DNA of 37,816 bases from Bartonella grahamii ATCC 700132 (lineage in GTDB: Bacteria; Pseudomonadota; Alphaproteobacteria; Rhizobiales; Rhizobiaceae): NCBI RefSeq assembly GCF_000518085.1, contig NZ_KI912378.1, positions 1 through 37,816 of the forward strand, read 5' to 3'. The translations under genes were made by a program, and so were the position numbers. How positions within the stretch are numbered: position 1 is the first letter of the stretch; each line of letters begins with the position of its first letter. The notes under the pieces were generated by a model, which saw nothing but the letters and a program-made list of their open reading frames with translations, made no database searches and was not told the origin of the DNA. This document shows, piece by piece, positions 27,613 to 36,055 of this stretch.

Positions 27613-27874
27613 GGGGTGCATTTCTTAGAATTGCACGTGCAATATCGATGCGTTGTTTTTGCCCCCCAGAAAGCATGGTACCACGTTCTCCTATTCACGT
27701 ATCCAAGCTATCTGGTAAAGCTTGAATCAATTCAAGCGCATTAGTCGCTTTAGCGGCAGCAAGGATGTCCTCTTCATGGGTATTTTTCAGTTCCAAAAAA
27801 AGAAGAATGGTTTGCAATTATTTTATTTCAGGTCGTTATACTCTAAGAGGAAAGATTTATGCTCGTATTTCAAA

Positions 27875-27975
27875 CTGATTTTTAAATTTAAAAAACGCAG
27901 CCACCAAGATTTATTAGTGCCTAAGATCCCATCTATTTATGTTGGATGCGTTTTTGAATTAATATTTAAAGTGCA
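27875..27975 (-). pseudogene. Decayed fragment of rpmE
   Basis: About 100 bases resemble the 3' half of rpmE at 28082-28180 in the same orientation. Shared blocks are TTTTTAAATTTA against TTTTTGAATTTAG, GCAGCCACCAAG, and TGTTGGATGCGTTTTTG against TGCTGGATGCGTTCTTG. The frame is destroyed. The offset is about 205 bases. Similarity is moderate, so this call is less certain than the other remnants. Confidence 0.6.
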
Positions 27976-28060
27976 CTCTTTACAGCATAAAAAAATCAAT
28001 CACTTGCAATAGAGCAATCATTTTTTAAAACTTGTGCTCTTTATAATCAGGAATAGGCTT

Positions 28061-28282
28061 TTACATGCCAATATTACCAAAACGATTTTTGAATTTAGAA
28101 AGACGACCGCCACGGTCTACGAGTGTCTGGGAGCCACCTGTCCATGCTGGATGCGTTCTTGGGTCAATATCTAGATTAAGAGTATCGCCTTCTTTTCCCC
28201 AAGTAGAGCGCGTTTTATATTGGGTTCCATCCGTCATAACAACGGTAATTGTGTGATAGTTGGGATGAATATTCGCTTTCAT
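28061..28282 (-). CDS. rpmE: 50S ribosomal protein bL31
   Basis: A 73-residue ribosomal protein: [20 protein letters not shown], then the conserved [21 protein letters not shown]. It has no cysteines, so it is the zinc-independent form usual in alphaproteobacteria. The ATG at 28282 is the family start; an open frame extends 38 codons further upstream but is not conserved. It is divergent from the ABC exporter gene with about 190 bases between starts, a conserved Rhizobiales neighbourhood. Confidence 0.95.
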   Translation of the reverse strand: MKANIHPNYHTITVVMTDGTQYKTRSTWGKEGDTLNLDIDPRTHPAWTGGSQTLVDRGGRLSKFKNRFGNIGM

Positions 28283-28469
28283 GCGTAAAAACCTTTTGCG
28301 TTTACAGAATGAAACAGCACTTGCTCGATTTTTTAAGTGCGCTTCCTTTGTCTTTTTGATACATTGATTAAAGTATTTATTCCTATAGCTGAGCATGCAT
28401 AAAAAAACAAGTGTTCAAGATGCATCATTGTATCAAGTGTTATAAATTCAATATAGTGAGCGAAACCTT

Positions 28470-30260
28470 ATGAATCTCTTCAATCATTCAGAAAAATCTA
28501 CAAAGTCTTCCCCTAAAAAATCTTCATTCTCTTCGCTTGCAATTTTTTTTCCTTATCTTTTGCGCTATCGTTGGTTGTTTATCTTTGCCTTTCTAGCGTT
28601 ATCTGTTGCTGCTCTTGTCACATTAGCTTTGCCTGTGGCTATCCGCCAAATGTTTGATCATGGGTTTTCTACTTCAAGCCATGGACATATCAATTTTTAC
28701 TTCGGAATTTTGTTTATCTTAGCCTTGCTTCTCGCATTTGCTTCTGCTGGCCGTTATTATTGTGTTATCACATTGGGAGAACGGATTGTTGCCGATTTAC
28801 GGCGTGATGTGTTTATTCATATTATGAAACTTTCTCCTGCTTTTTTTGATCGGTCGCATTCAGGAGAGATTGTTTCAAGGCTTCTAACAGATACCACACA
28901 AATAAAATTAGCTGTGGGTTCTACCGCCTCTACTGCTTTGCGTCAGTTGATTATAGTGATCGGAGCCGTCGTGATGATGGTGATTACCAATGCTAAATTG
29001 TCTTTGTTGGTTTTGGTTGCTATTCCTGTTGTGGCCATTCCCTTGGTGGTTTTTGGGCGGAAAGTGCGCTCGCGTACGCGTGCGGCGCAAGATCGTCTGG
29101 CAGATGCCAATGCTGTTGCTACAGAACAGGTAAGTGCTATTCGCACTGTGCAAGCTTTTACCGCAGAAAAACTCGTTGCAACACGTTTTTCACAATTGAT
29201 AGAACGGGCTTTTCAAACAGCACGTGCTTCTGTGATCCTGCGCTCCTTTTTTACGGGTTTTGCAATTTTTTTGGTTTTTAGCAGTGTGGTTGCTGTTTTA
29301 TGGATTGGGTCGCGCGATGTTTTGAATGGAACGATGACAGGCGGGACATTAGGGCAATTTGTCCTTTATGCGGTTTTTGGAGCTTCTACTTTTGCGCAAT
29401 TATCGGAACTGGGGGCAGAGTTAATCCAAGCAGCAGGCGCTGCTGAGCGGCTTTCCGAATTGCTACAAGAACAACCTACTATTGTAGCTCCTAAAAATCC
29501 TTTATCATTGGAACAACCTGTTCGAGGCGAACTTGTTTTTGATCAGGTTGATTTTATTTATCCTTCTAGACCACAAGAGAAGATTTTACGCTCGCTTTCG
29601 TTTTCTGTGAAGGCAGGCGAAACGGTTGCTTTTGTTGGGGCTTCAGGAGCAGGAAAAAGCACCATTTTTTCTTTGATCCTTCGTTTTTATGACCCGATAA
29701 GTGGAACAATTCGGTTGGATGGCATGGAAATTAATCGCCTTTCTTTACAAGATTTACGCAGCGCAATTTCCTATGTTCCACAGGATGTCGCCATTTTTGA
29801 TGGAACATTGCGTGATAATATTATTTTTGGAACTGAAAATACCCATGAAGAGGAAATCCTTGCTGCCGCTAAGGCGGCTAATGCACTTGAATTTATTCAA
29901 GCTTTACCAGATGGCTTGGATACGCAAGTAGGAGAACGTGGTACCATGCTTTCTGGGGGGCAAAAACAACGCATTGGTATTGCACGGGCAATTCTAAGAA
30001 ATGCACCCCTGTTGCTGCTTGATGAAGCAACATCTGCTTTAGATGCAAACAGTGAAAAGTTGGTGCAAGACGCCTTAGAAGGATTGATGCAAAATCGTAC
30101 AACCTTGGTAATTGCACATCGTTTAGCAACAATTTTAAAAGCTGATCGCATTCTCGTGATGGATAAAGGCGCTCTTGTGGAAGAAGGAACCCATGCAGAA
30201 CTTGTGGCAAAAAATGGCGTCTATGCTTACCTCGCAAAACTCCAATTTTCACCGGAGTAA
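28470..30260 (+). CDS. ABC exporter, fused permease and ATPase (MsbA-like)
   Basis: A 596-residue half-transporter expected to dimerise in the inner membrane. The N-terminal part (about residues 25-310) has six predicted membrane helices, starting WLFIFAFLALSVAALVTLAL, with a coupling-helix region around LSPAFFDRSHSGEIVSRLLT. The ATPase domain has Walker A GASGAGKST (390-398), Q-loop PQDVAIFDGT, signature LSGGQKQR (494-501), Walker B LLLLDEATSALD and the H-loop AHRLATI. The family exports lipids, peptides or drugs, and the substrate here is unknown. Its last 437 bases plus 3' flank are duplicated in inverted orientation at 26.57-27.80 kb. Confidence 0.93.
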   Translation: MNLFNHSEKSTKSSPKKSSFSSLAIFFPYLLRYRWLFIFAFLALSVAALVTLALPVAIRQMFDHGFSTSSHGHINFYFGILFILALLLAFASAGRYYCVITLGERIVADLRRDVFIHIMKLSPAFFDRSHSGEIVSRLLTDTTQIKLAVGSTASTALRQLIIVIGAVVMMVITNAKLSLLVLVAIPVVAIPLVVFGRKVRSRTRAAQDRLADANAVATEQVSAIRTVQAFTAEKLVATRFSQLIERAFQTARASVILRSFFTGFAIFLVFSSVVAVLWIGSRDVLNGTMTGGTLGQFVLYAVFGASTFAQLSELGAELIQAAGAAERLSELLQEQPTIVAPKNPLSLEQPVRGELVFDQVDFIYPSRPQEKILRSLSFSVKAGETVAFVGASGAGKSTIFSLILRFYDPISGTIRLDGMEINRLSLQDLRSAISYVPQDVAIFDGTLRDNIIFGTENTHEEEILAAAKAANALEFIQALPDGLDTQVGERGTMLSGGQKQRIGIARAILRNAPLLLLDEATSALDANSEKLVQDALEGLMQNRTTLVIAHRLATILKADRILVMDKGALVEEGTHAELVAKNGVYAYLAKLQFSPE

Positions 30261-30790
30261 GTGATCTTGATACAAGAGCAGTATCTTTAAGGACATAAAC
30301 AGCACTCTTTTTAGACAGGCTTATCAATTTGAATCTCTCATGGAAAAAGAGGGCAAGCATTGTGGTGTTTTTCTTTTTAAAGTCTTAACGGGCTGTTTTT
30401 TTCTGCGTGAGACGGAGCATTTTTATAAAAATACTTCATCTGTGTACAAAATATAAAATGACACCCAGTAATCTTTATGAACTATTAAGATGTGCAAGGA
30501 GTTCTCTTCATAACAGCACTGTTACGTTGATTTAACTGTCACGTTGATTTATAAGGATAATTCATTGTTTTTCATGAGAGATCATGAATACCATAGGATT
30601 TTCTCGTTTCAAATTTAGTTATGTTGTATTAGTTAAAACCATGTCCCTTGTATGTGGCAAGCAGAGAGAGCCCGCGTGAATAAAACACTTTAGAAAGAAT
30701 AAGTCCTCTTCATGAATCGTCTCAAGTTTCAAGGGCTATCACAACGGGGGCGCTGGCATAAGAGTATGATGGTGCTGGGCTACTTAAAGA
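29822..30790 (+). repeat. Right arm of a ~1-kb inverted duplication
   Basis: This segment covers the exporter 3' end, about 280 bases of downstream DNA and element copy H. It recurs in inverted orientation at about 26565-27803, there enlarged by the 253-bp insertion of element G. The stretch after the stop (for example CAGGCTTATCAATTTGAATC and GCGTGAGACGG) matches closely, so the copies are recent or kept alike by conversion. The arms enclose rpmE and the exporter's 5' part. Confidence 0.85.
30540..30781 (+). mobile_element. Dispersed intergenic element, copy H
   Basis: It begins CACGTTGATTTATAAGG, directly preceded by a second partial start (ACGTTGATTTAACTGT). Then come ACCATAGGATTTTCTCGTTTC, a CAAGCAGAGAGAGCC block, CGTGAATAAAA, ATGAATCGTCTCAAG and CAAGGGCTATCACAAC, ending near GATGGTGCTGGGC. 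It is the partner of copy F in the inverted duplication. Confidence 0.7.
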
Positions 30791-31154
30791 AGAACTGATA
30801 AATAGGCAGAGAGGCGCTTTTTATCGATATTATAAAACAGTGCGAACAAAGCACGCAGTTTGTTTTGCTGTTTGGTTGGATTAAGGTTTTTATTACTTTG
30901 AAAACCAATATTTCATGGATCATGCATTTTGAGGGCTTATAAGGCTTTTCTTTAAAGTACATAAATCACTAAAACAGCATTATTAAATACAAATTGTTCT
31001 ATTTCGCCAACAAAAATATCTATATTTTGTGTATTGTTTTTATTAAAATATAATATGTAGTGATTTTCAAATCATATATACACATAATGATACAATATCG
31101 AGAAATCGATAAAAGAGCTGCGTTAAATGTTGGTGAGAATAAAAGAGAGCAAGA

Positions 31155-32423
31155 ATGAGTGAAGCTGTCATAGTGATAGGGGGAATATTTATAGCAGGGA
31201 GTATAATCTATAGTCTTTGGTTAGCAAATTATCAGAAAAAGCAATTAAGTGAACAACTTGAACAGTTTGAGAAATTACTGCAGCTAAAAGATCGAGAGTG
31301 CGCGATATACCAAAATATTATTGCTCAATGGGAACAAAAGCTTGTTAAAAAAACTCAAAAAATATCGCCAAAATGAATTAAACAATGGGATAAAGAAGTA
31401 AAGGAATGGGAAAGAGATTTACTGGAGATAAAAAATCCTGAACATTGGCTATCTTCTGAAACGAGCGGACAATGGCCTTTGATGGTAAAAGATATTTGTA
31501 TGCAAGGATATGGAGAAGCGTGGTTTTTGTATGAAACGGCGCTGACAAAAGAACTGACTGATGAACATATCAAAAAAATAAATGCGTTCATAATCACTTT
31601 TAAGGAAACTTATCTAAAAGCAGTGCGATTGATGAGAAAGAATAGGATCACTTTGCGAAAGTTTGTAGATCCTCTTACGAAAAAAAAACGATATAAACAT
31701 ACAATGTTGTCGCTTCATTGGTGTTTATATATGGTTGATGATATGATTACGGCTGAATATGAACAGCAACTACAAGAAAAGGCTTCAGGATACTATGAAG
31801 AGTTAAAATCTTTGGAAATTTATTATGAAGATATACCTAAATATACAGAATATGAAACGCTAGAAGAGATACTGTCTCGTTGGTATCTTAGTCTGCCTGG
31901 AGATGCTGAATTACTATGCATTTGTAAAAGAGAGCTTCTAGCATTATTGTATGATATTTCCAGTGATTATAAGGCGGCAAGAGAAACTTTCATTTACTAT
32001 AAGCAGCTTATTGATACGGTAAAAGAAGGATATATGGCCTTTGATAAGGATTGTTGTTACTCCACGGTTAGAAATGACATTGATGTTTGTAGAGAGAAAG
32101 ATAAAGAAAAGAAAAAGGGGTTGCGTATTGCTAAAGAGACTCCAAAATTTGAAAAAGCCTATAAATTAGGAGTCATAAAATGGATGAAGTGGTCAAGTAA
32201 GAAATGTGATAATCAATGGATCTTTTGGGAAATGCTTGTCAAAATAGGAAATTCAAAAGAAAAATTAAAAATCATTTTCGGTGATGAAAAGGTAAATGCA
32301 TTGGAAGAGGCTATCAAAAAAGATCAAGAACAGTTCGTGAGCGAATTTCAAGAAGCAATTCTCGAGAACAAAAATGTGCATTTTCATAAATCCCATGCCT
32401 ATTTGATACATACTTTAGAATAA
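31155..32423 (+). pseudogene. Lineage-specific membrane-anchored coiled-coil protein gene split by an in-frame TGA
   Basis: One reading frame runs from the ATG at 31155 (GAGAGCAAGA upstream) to a TAA at 32421-32423 with a single TGA at 31374-31376. The first part (73 codons) has a membrane helix (VIVIGGIFIAGSIIYSLWLA) and a coiled coil (QLSEQLEQFEKLLQLKDRE). After the TGA the frame continues without break as IKQWDKEVKEWERDLLEIKN, with the same Lys/Glu/Trp-rich style, into a long helical region. The full frame would give about 422 residues. A new start at TTG-ATG 31479-31484 could make a 313-residue soluble protein. I know no homologue. Codon use is far more AT-rich than in neighbours, suggesting acquired DNA. 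The TGA may derive from TGG (K-W-I-K). Confidence 0.65.
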
Positions 32424-32472
32424 TGCTGAAAAGAGGGAGAAGCTGGTAACAATTGTATGAATTAGTATATTA

Positions 32473-32655
32473 ATGGAAATTGACATAATTGCGTATTTTT
32501 GTGAAAAGCAAATAGAGGTATATGCGGCAGCTTTTATGAGAGAGGAGATTTTCGATCAATGGATAGTGCACTATAAAGAGCATATATTGAGAGAGGGAAT
32601 GGACTGTGTTTTTGTTTTGGGTGCGATAATTGCTTCTTGGGGCATTTTGTTATGA
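32473..32655 (+). CDS. Possible small protein of 60 residues
   Basis: An ATG-started frame (MEIDIIAYFCEKQIEVYAAA) with a hydrophobic C-terminal segment (CVFVLGAIIASWGILL). It has no clear ribosome binding site and no recognised family. It follows the split gene by 50 bases and shares its AT-rich style, so it may be part of the same acquired segment or a remnant. Confidence 0.25.
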   Translation: MEIDIIAYFCEKQIEVYAAAFMREEIFDQWIVHYKEHILREGMDCVFVLGAIIASWGILL

Positions 32656-32896
32656 TGTTTTTTTGTTTATTGCCTTTTGCAGCTTGTTTGGAGGGGGATT
32701 TGAATGACAAAAACGTCAATAAGGTAAGCTGTTGAGGATTGCTTTTGTGGGGGGATAGCGAGTATATTTCTTATTTGTGATGATGTTTTTGTCACTATCT
32801 GATCAGTTATTTCCTATCGTTTTCTGTAAAGAAAATTTAAAACTCTCTCTCCACGTGTTTTTTTAGGTTCTAAGGTTTTTGTAAAAAACTGTAAGA
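32656..32896. other. Gene-free AT-rich spacer
   Basis: Between the possible small protein and the suhB remnant I find no gene, element copy or strong hairpin with a T-run. Confidence 0.4.
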
Positions 32897-33215
32897 GTTA
32901 AATACTTTTTTTGAGGGGTTTTTTCTAGTTTGGTGCGAATGTGTTCATTGCCGGCAATGATATTTTTTTGCGGGATATATTGTTGCCTTCTTTATCGGTG
33001 ATAAAACCACCGGTTTTGCGAACCATCAGTATGCCGGTAGTTCTATCAAAAATTTGTAGGTTATCTTCTCAAAAGCCATCGGTTTTTCCTGCGGCGACAT
33101 AAGCTAAATTAAGAGCAGCAGCGCTAAGAAGGCGAAGTCCAGAAACTTCCTCATTACTTGCGCAATTCAATAAGAGATAAGGTTGCGTGATGAGGGATAT
33201 CTCTATGGGGATGTT
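32897..33215 (-). pseudogene. Decayed duplicate of the suhB 3' end
   Basis: About 310 bases align with 33265-33580 of suhB in the same orientation, offset about 368 bases. Shared blocks include GTGTTCATTGCC, CTTCTTTATCGGTGA, AAAACCACCGG and AAAAGCCATCGGTTT. A Trp codon has become TGA (near 33068, minus strand) and small indels break the frame. The copy includes the suhB C-terminus but not the catalytic DPLDGTTNF region. Confidence 0.9.
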
Positions 33216-33266
33216 GCAAAGTTAAACTTTTAGCATTGCCTTTTAAAATGACACTACTTCTGAGGT

Positions 33267-34058
33267 CTAAATGCCTTTTTTGAGGGTTTTTTCTAGTTTG
33301 ATGCGAATGTGTTCATTGCCAGCAATGATATTTTTTTTGCGGAATATATCGCTGCCGCCTTCTTTATCGGTGACAAAACCACCGGCTTCGCGAACCATCA
33401 ATATTCCAGCAGCCATATCCCAAATTTGCAGGTTATCTTCCCAAAAGCCATCGGTTCGGCCAGAAGCAACATAAGCTAAATCAAGAGCAGCAGCGCCAAA
33501 ACGGCGAAGTCCGGCAACTTCCGCCATCACATTGCGTAATTCAATAAGATAGGTTCCATGATTTGGGCGACCAAAATGCGGCATACCTGTGGCAATGACA
33601 CAATCTTCTAGTCTGCGTCGAGCAGAAACGCGACAGCGTCGGTCATTGAAAAAAGCACCACAACCGCGTTCTGCGGTAAATAGTTCATCACTTACGGGAT
33701 TGTAAATGACACCAGCAACGATTTTTCCTTGACTTTCTAAGGCAATGGAAACAGCAAAAAAAGGAATGCCATGAAGAAAATTTGTGGTGCCATCTAGAGG
33801 GTCAATAATGAAACGATGTTGGGAATCTTCGCCAATGATTTCTTCAGATTCTTCCATTAGAAAACCAAATTTGGGGCGCGCTTTGCTTAATTCATTGAAA
33901 ATGATTTTTTCCGCTTTGCGATCTGCTTGGCTGACATAATCTGCTGGTCCTTTCAAAGACACTTGCAAATTTTGCACTTCACCGTAATCACGCACCAACG
34001 AGCGTCCTGCTTTCATTGCAGCTTGCACCATGACATTCATGACTGCAGAATGGGCCAT
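33267..34058 (-). CDS. suhB: Inositol-1-monophosphatase family phosphatase
   Basis: A 263-residue magnesium-dependent phosphatase of the SuhB/IMPase family. Metal-site residues are visible: Glu69-Glu70 in MEESEE, the signature DPLDGTTNFLHGIP (86-99) and the second signature WDMAAGILMVREAGG (213-227). In E. coli SuhB also takes part in rRNA antitermination complexes; whether that holds here is unknown. It lies 11 bases downstream of efp on the same strand, so the two are cotranscribed. Length is normal. A decayed copy of its 3' end follows. Confidence 0.94.
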   Translation of the reverse strand: MAHSAVMNVMVQAAMKAGRSLVRDYGEVQNLQVSLKGPADYVSQADRKAEKIIFNELSKARPKFGFLMEESEEIIGEDSQHRFIIDPLDGTTNFLHGIPFFAVSIALESQGKIVAGVIYNPVSDELFTAERGCGAFFNDRRCRVSARRRLEDCVIATGMPHFGRPNHGTYLIELRNVMAEVAGLRRFGAAALDLAYVASGRTDGFWEDNLQIWDMAAGILMVREAGGFVTDKEGGSDIFRKKNIIAGNEHIRIKLEKTLKKGI

Positions 34059-34069
34059 TTTTTATTCCT

Positions 34070-34645
34070 TTATTTATCTTTTTCATTTGCGCGACGCAAA
34101 TAAATCAACTCATTGGTGTCTACAATGATACGTTCACCAGCATTCATAAAGGGGGGAACAAGAATACGAATCCCGTTTTCAAGAATGGCGGGTTTATAAG
34201 AGGAGGTAACCGTTTGTCCTTTGATGGCAGGATCGGCTTCCGCAATCGTGACAGCAACTTGATCAGGAAGTGAGATGCCAATAGGTTTTTCTTGATAAAG
34301 TTCAACTGTGACAGTCATCCCATCTTGGAGAAAAGCAGCACGTTCACCAACAAAATCTTTTTGAAGTTCAAGTTGTTCATAAGATTCTGAATCCATAAAG
34401 ACCAAAGCATCCCCTTGTTGATAAAGAAATGTGAAATCTTTTTGTTCAAGGCGCACGCGTTCAACCGTCTCAGCAGCACGAAACCGTTCATTAAGTTTTG
34501 TACCATCAATTAAATTTTTCATTTCAACTTGGTTAAATGCACCACCTTTTCCTGGTTTTACAGCGTTGCATTTAACAGCAACCCATAAGCTTCCTTGATG
34601 TTCGATCACATTACCAGGGCGAATTTCATTGCCATTAATTTTCAT
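34070..34645 (-). CDS. efp: Translation elongation factor P
   Basis: A 191-residue EF-P, which relieves ribosome stalling at polyproline stretches. The N-terminal KOW-like domain starts [18 protein letters not shown] and carries the loop VKPGKGGAF with Lys33, the position modified in many bacteria. Two OB domains follow, ending [20 protein letters not shown]. It is the first gene of an efp-suhB unit. No lysyltransferase-like modifying gene (epmA) is in the window. Confidence 0.95.
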   Translation of the reverse strand: MKINGNEIRPGNVIEHQGSLWVAVKCNAVKPGKGGAFNQVEMKNLIDGTKLNERFRAAETVERVRLEQKDFTFLYQQGDALVFMDSESYEQLELQKDFVGERAAFLQDGMTVTVELYQEKPIGISLPDQVAVTIAEADPAIKGQTVTSSYKPAILENGIRILVPPFMNAGERIIVDTNELIYLRRANEKDK

Positions 34646-35242
34646 CGTTTCTATCCAATTCTATTCTTGCAAAAAGAACTCTCTTGTTGTCGTTATGGCG
34701 CTTTTCTTTGCTGCCTTTAACGGTGAGCTCTTTTGTTATTTTCGGGCTCAAATTCCTTTGATTAGCCTTGCGGCTCTCTCATGGTCCTGTGTACTCCATA
34801 GGTTTTCTCATGTTTTTTGCAAAGAGAAAAGCTTAAGTAAAAAAGGACCTTGATGTATTTTTGCTTTTCAGTTCTTTGCAAGACCATAAAAAGCGCTCAG
34901 ACGCAAGCTTTTTAAAAATTTGCACAAAAATTTTTTAGAATTTTTTGGGGAATTTATCCCGTTGTGTCGTAAAATATCATCATTGATGGTAATGATATAA
35001 TTGATGGCAATGATATAAGTTCCGTAAAACCATGAGGTGTTTTTAATTGAGAATGTGTGGTGAATATATGAAGGGGGCTTGTCCGGATAATCTTGTGAAA
35101 TGAACCACATGAAATGGGAAGCTAAAAGAGTTCTGTTCTGAAAAGACGGATTGTTTACCAACTGGATAGGGAAGGGACTTCTGTCCTTTGAGGTGTGGGA
35201 GGCAAGTTAAGAACAGAGAGTGTAGCGCCCTATATCATAATG
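34646..35242. other. Gene-free region between efp and the XRE regulator
   Basis: About 600 bases. An 18-bp unit (TTGATGGTAATGATATAA) is repeated in tandem at 34983-35018 with one mismatch. The efp promoter should lie in the first 150 bases. A 97-codon minus-strand open frame at 34868-35161 lacks a ribosome binding site and looks non-coding. Confidence 0.45.
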
Positions 35243-35611
35243 TTAAAAGTTTTCATTTTGATCAGCGATGAGCTGTAAAATGGCTTTCTTTTTTACCGTT
35301 GGTAAAACTCTAAATCTTTTTAAAAGCAGGTATTCTTCTGTGCTTGAAGCGATTTCATCATGGTGGTATGGGGCCTGTTGTTTTGTGATAATATCGGCAT
35401 AGAAAAAGGAAACCGGAACATTCAAGATATCGGAAATTTCTTTTAAACGCCCTGCGCTGACACGATTTAAGCCGTTTTCATATTTCTGGATTTGTTGGAA
35501 AGTAACACCCAAATGTTGACCTAATGTTTTTTGAGACATCTTCAACATTTTTCGTCTAAAACGAACTTTTTTGCCTACAAAAAGATCAATATTAAGATTT
35601 TGAGATTGCAT
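35243..35611 (-). CDS. XRE-family transcription regulator (Bartonella Trp/Brt-associated type)
   Basis: A 122-residue DNA-binding protein. The HTH spans about residues 12-66 (VGKKVRFRRKMLKMSQKTLG, then VTFQQIQKYENGLNRVS), like phage-repressor and SinR-type regulators. A linker and a C-terminal helical part follow (EEYLLLKRFRVLPTVKKKAI). It starts at ATG 35611 with GGGGGG at good spacing, directly after the structured RNA element. In B. henselae small XRE genes of this kind follow Brt RNAs and regulate the adhesin gene badA. By position and structure this gene fits that family (established knowledge applied by analogy). A paralogue lies at the window end. Confidence 0.88.
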   Translation of the reverse strand: MQSQNLNIDLFVGKKVRFRRKMLKMSQKTLGQHLGVTFQQIQKYENGLNRVSAGRLKEISDILNVPVSFFYADIITKQQAPYHHDEIASSTEEYLLLKRFRVLPTVKKKAILQLIADQNENF

Positions 35612-35618
35612 TTTAAAG

Positions 35619-35822
35619 CCCCCCGCCGGTTGCGAGCGCCCTCGCGTTGGTATTCCGGGAGTCTAAAAACACTGACCTCGAATCAGCATTTTGCTTTTAG
35701 TGCTTAAAGCACCTGGACATAGCAAAATCTCCCGGAATTCCGGGATACCCGCAAAGCGGGGTAAATTTATGTACGAGGTTTCGGGTTTTTAGAGCCCTAT
35801 TGGTCGTTGCGTATGCGACCAA
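35619..35822 (-). ncRNA. Brt-like structured RNA/5' leader of the XRE gene
   Basis: About 200 bases upstream of the XRE start, read on the minus strand, form a chain of hairpins: GGTCG...CGACC, CCCGC-TTT-GCGGG, a long stem with ATTTTGCT/AGCAAAAT and an inner GTGC...GCAC, and a GCGAG...CTCGC hairpin close to the gene. A long-range CCCGGAAT/TATTCCGGG pairing encloses the central part. The gene-proximal GCGGGGGG contains the likely ribosome binding site and is complementary to the early CCCCGC segment. Position, size and the following XRE gene match the genus-specific Brt RNAs described in B. henselae. The 5' end is not mapped. Confidence 0.75.
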
Positions 35823-35977
35823 AACACCTTTCAATTCATAAAGTAATTTCAGCAAATTTACAATAAAAAATAGTTTTTAATGAGAGTTGGTGTGTTTTTC
35901 ATCCAAGCAAAAAGAATGAACAAATAGAGCTTTTGGAATTTTCGCGATAGCTTAGTTCTTTTGCTTATTGGATATTG

Positions 35978-35991
35978 TTTGCTTAAGCAAA
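35978..35991. promoter_or_regulatory. Perfect 14-bp palindrome, possible operator
   Basis: TTTGCTTAAGCAAA is a perfect inverted repeat lying between the two RNA elements, upstream of the XRE leader. Its size suits a dimeric XRE regulator, but no second site nearby proves it. Confidence 0.35.
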
Positions 35992-36055
35992 TGATACCAG
36001 TGCATTTTTTTGCCAATGGAAATGCCGTTATAAAGATCTTTTATTGTGCATTTCT

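Larger units (their letters stand above)
27100..27803 (-). pseudogene. Inverted partial copy of the ABC exporter 3' end, interrupted by element G
   Basis: The two coding blocks (27804-27613 and 27341-27100, read on the minus strand) match the last ~440 bases of the exporter gene at 29824-30260. They cover GTENTHEEE through LSGGQKQR, and [13 protein letters not shown] to the final SPE stop. The first block has a TGA in place of the Gln codon in TQVG and other changes, and the second is nearly identical to the intact gene. A 253-bp element sits between 'APLLL' and 'LLLDE', flanked by a 9-bp repeat. No product is expected. Confidence 0.9.

Noticed and set aside
29893..30360. Antisense open frame (155 codons) over the exporter ATPase domain
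   Set aside because: It is a shadow of the ATPase coding sequence; a matching shadow frame occurs in the inverted copy for the same reason.
31374..31376. TGA as a selenocysteine codon
   Set aside because: No selenoprotein family resemblance and no clear hairpin directly after it; a nonsense change from TGG is simpler.
34868..35161. 97-codon minus-strand open frame between efp and the XRE gene
   Set aside because: No ribosome binding site, amino-acid content typical of translated AT-rich spacer, and a tandem repeat runs through it.
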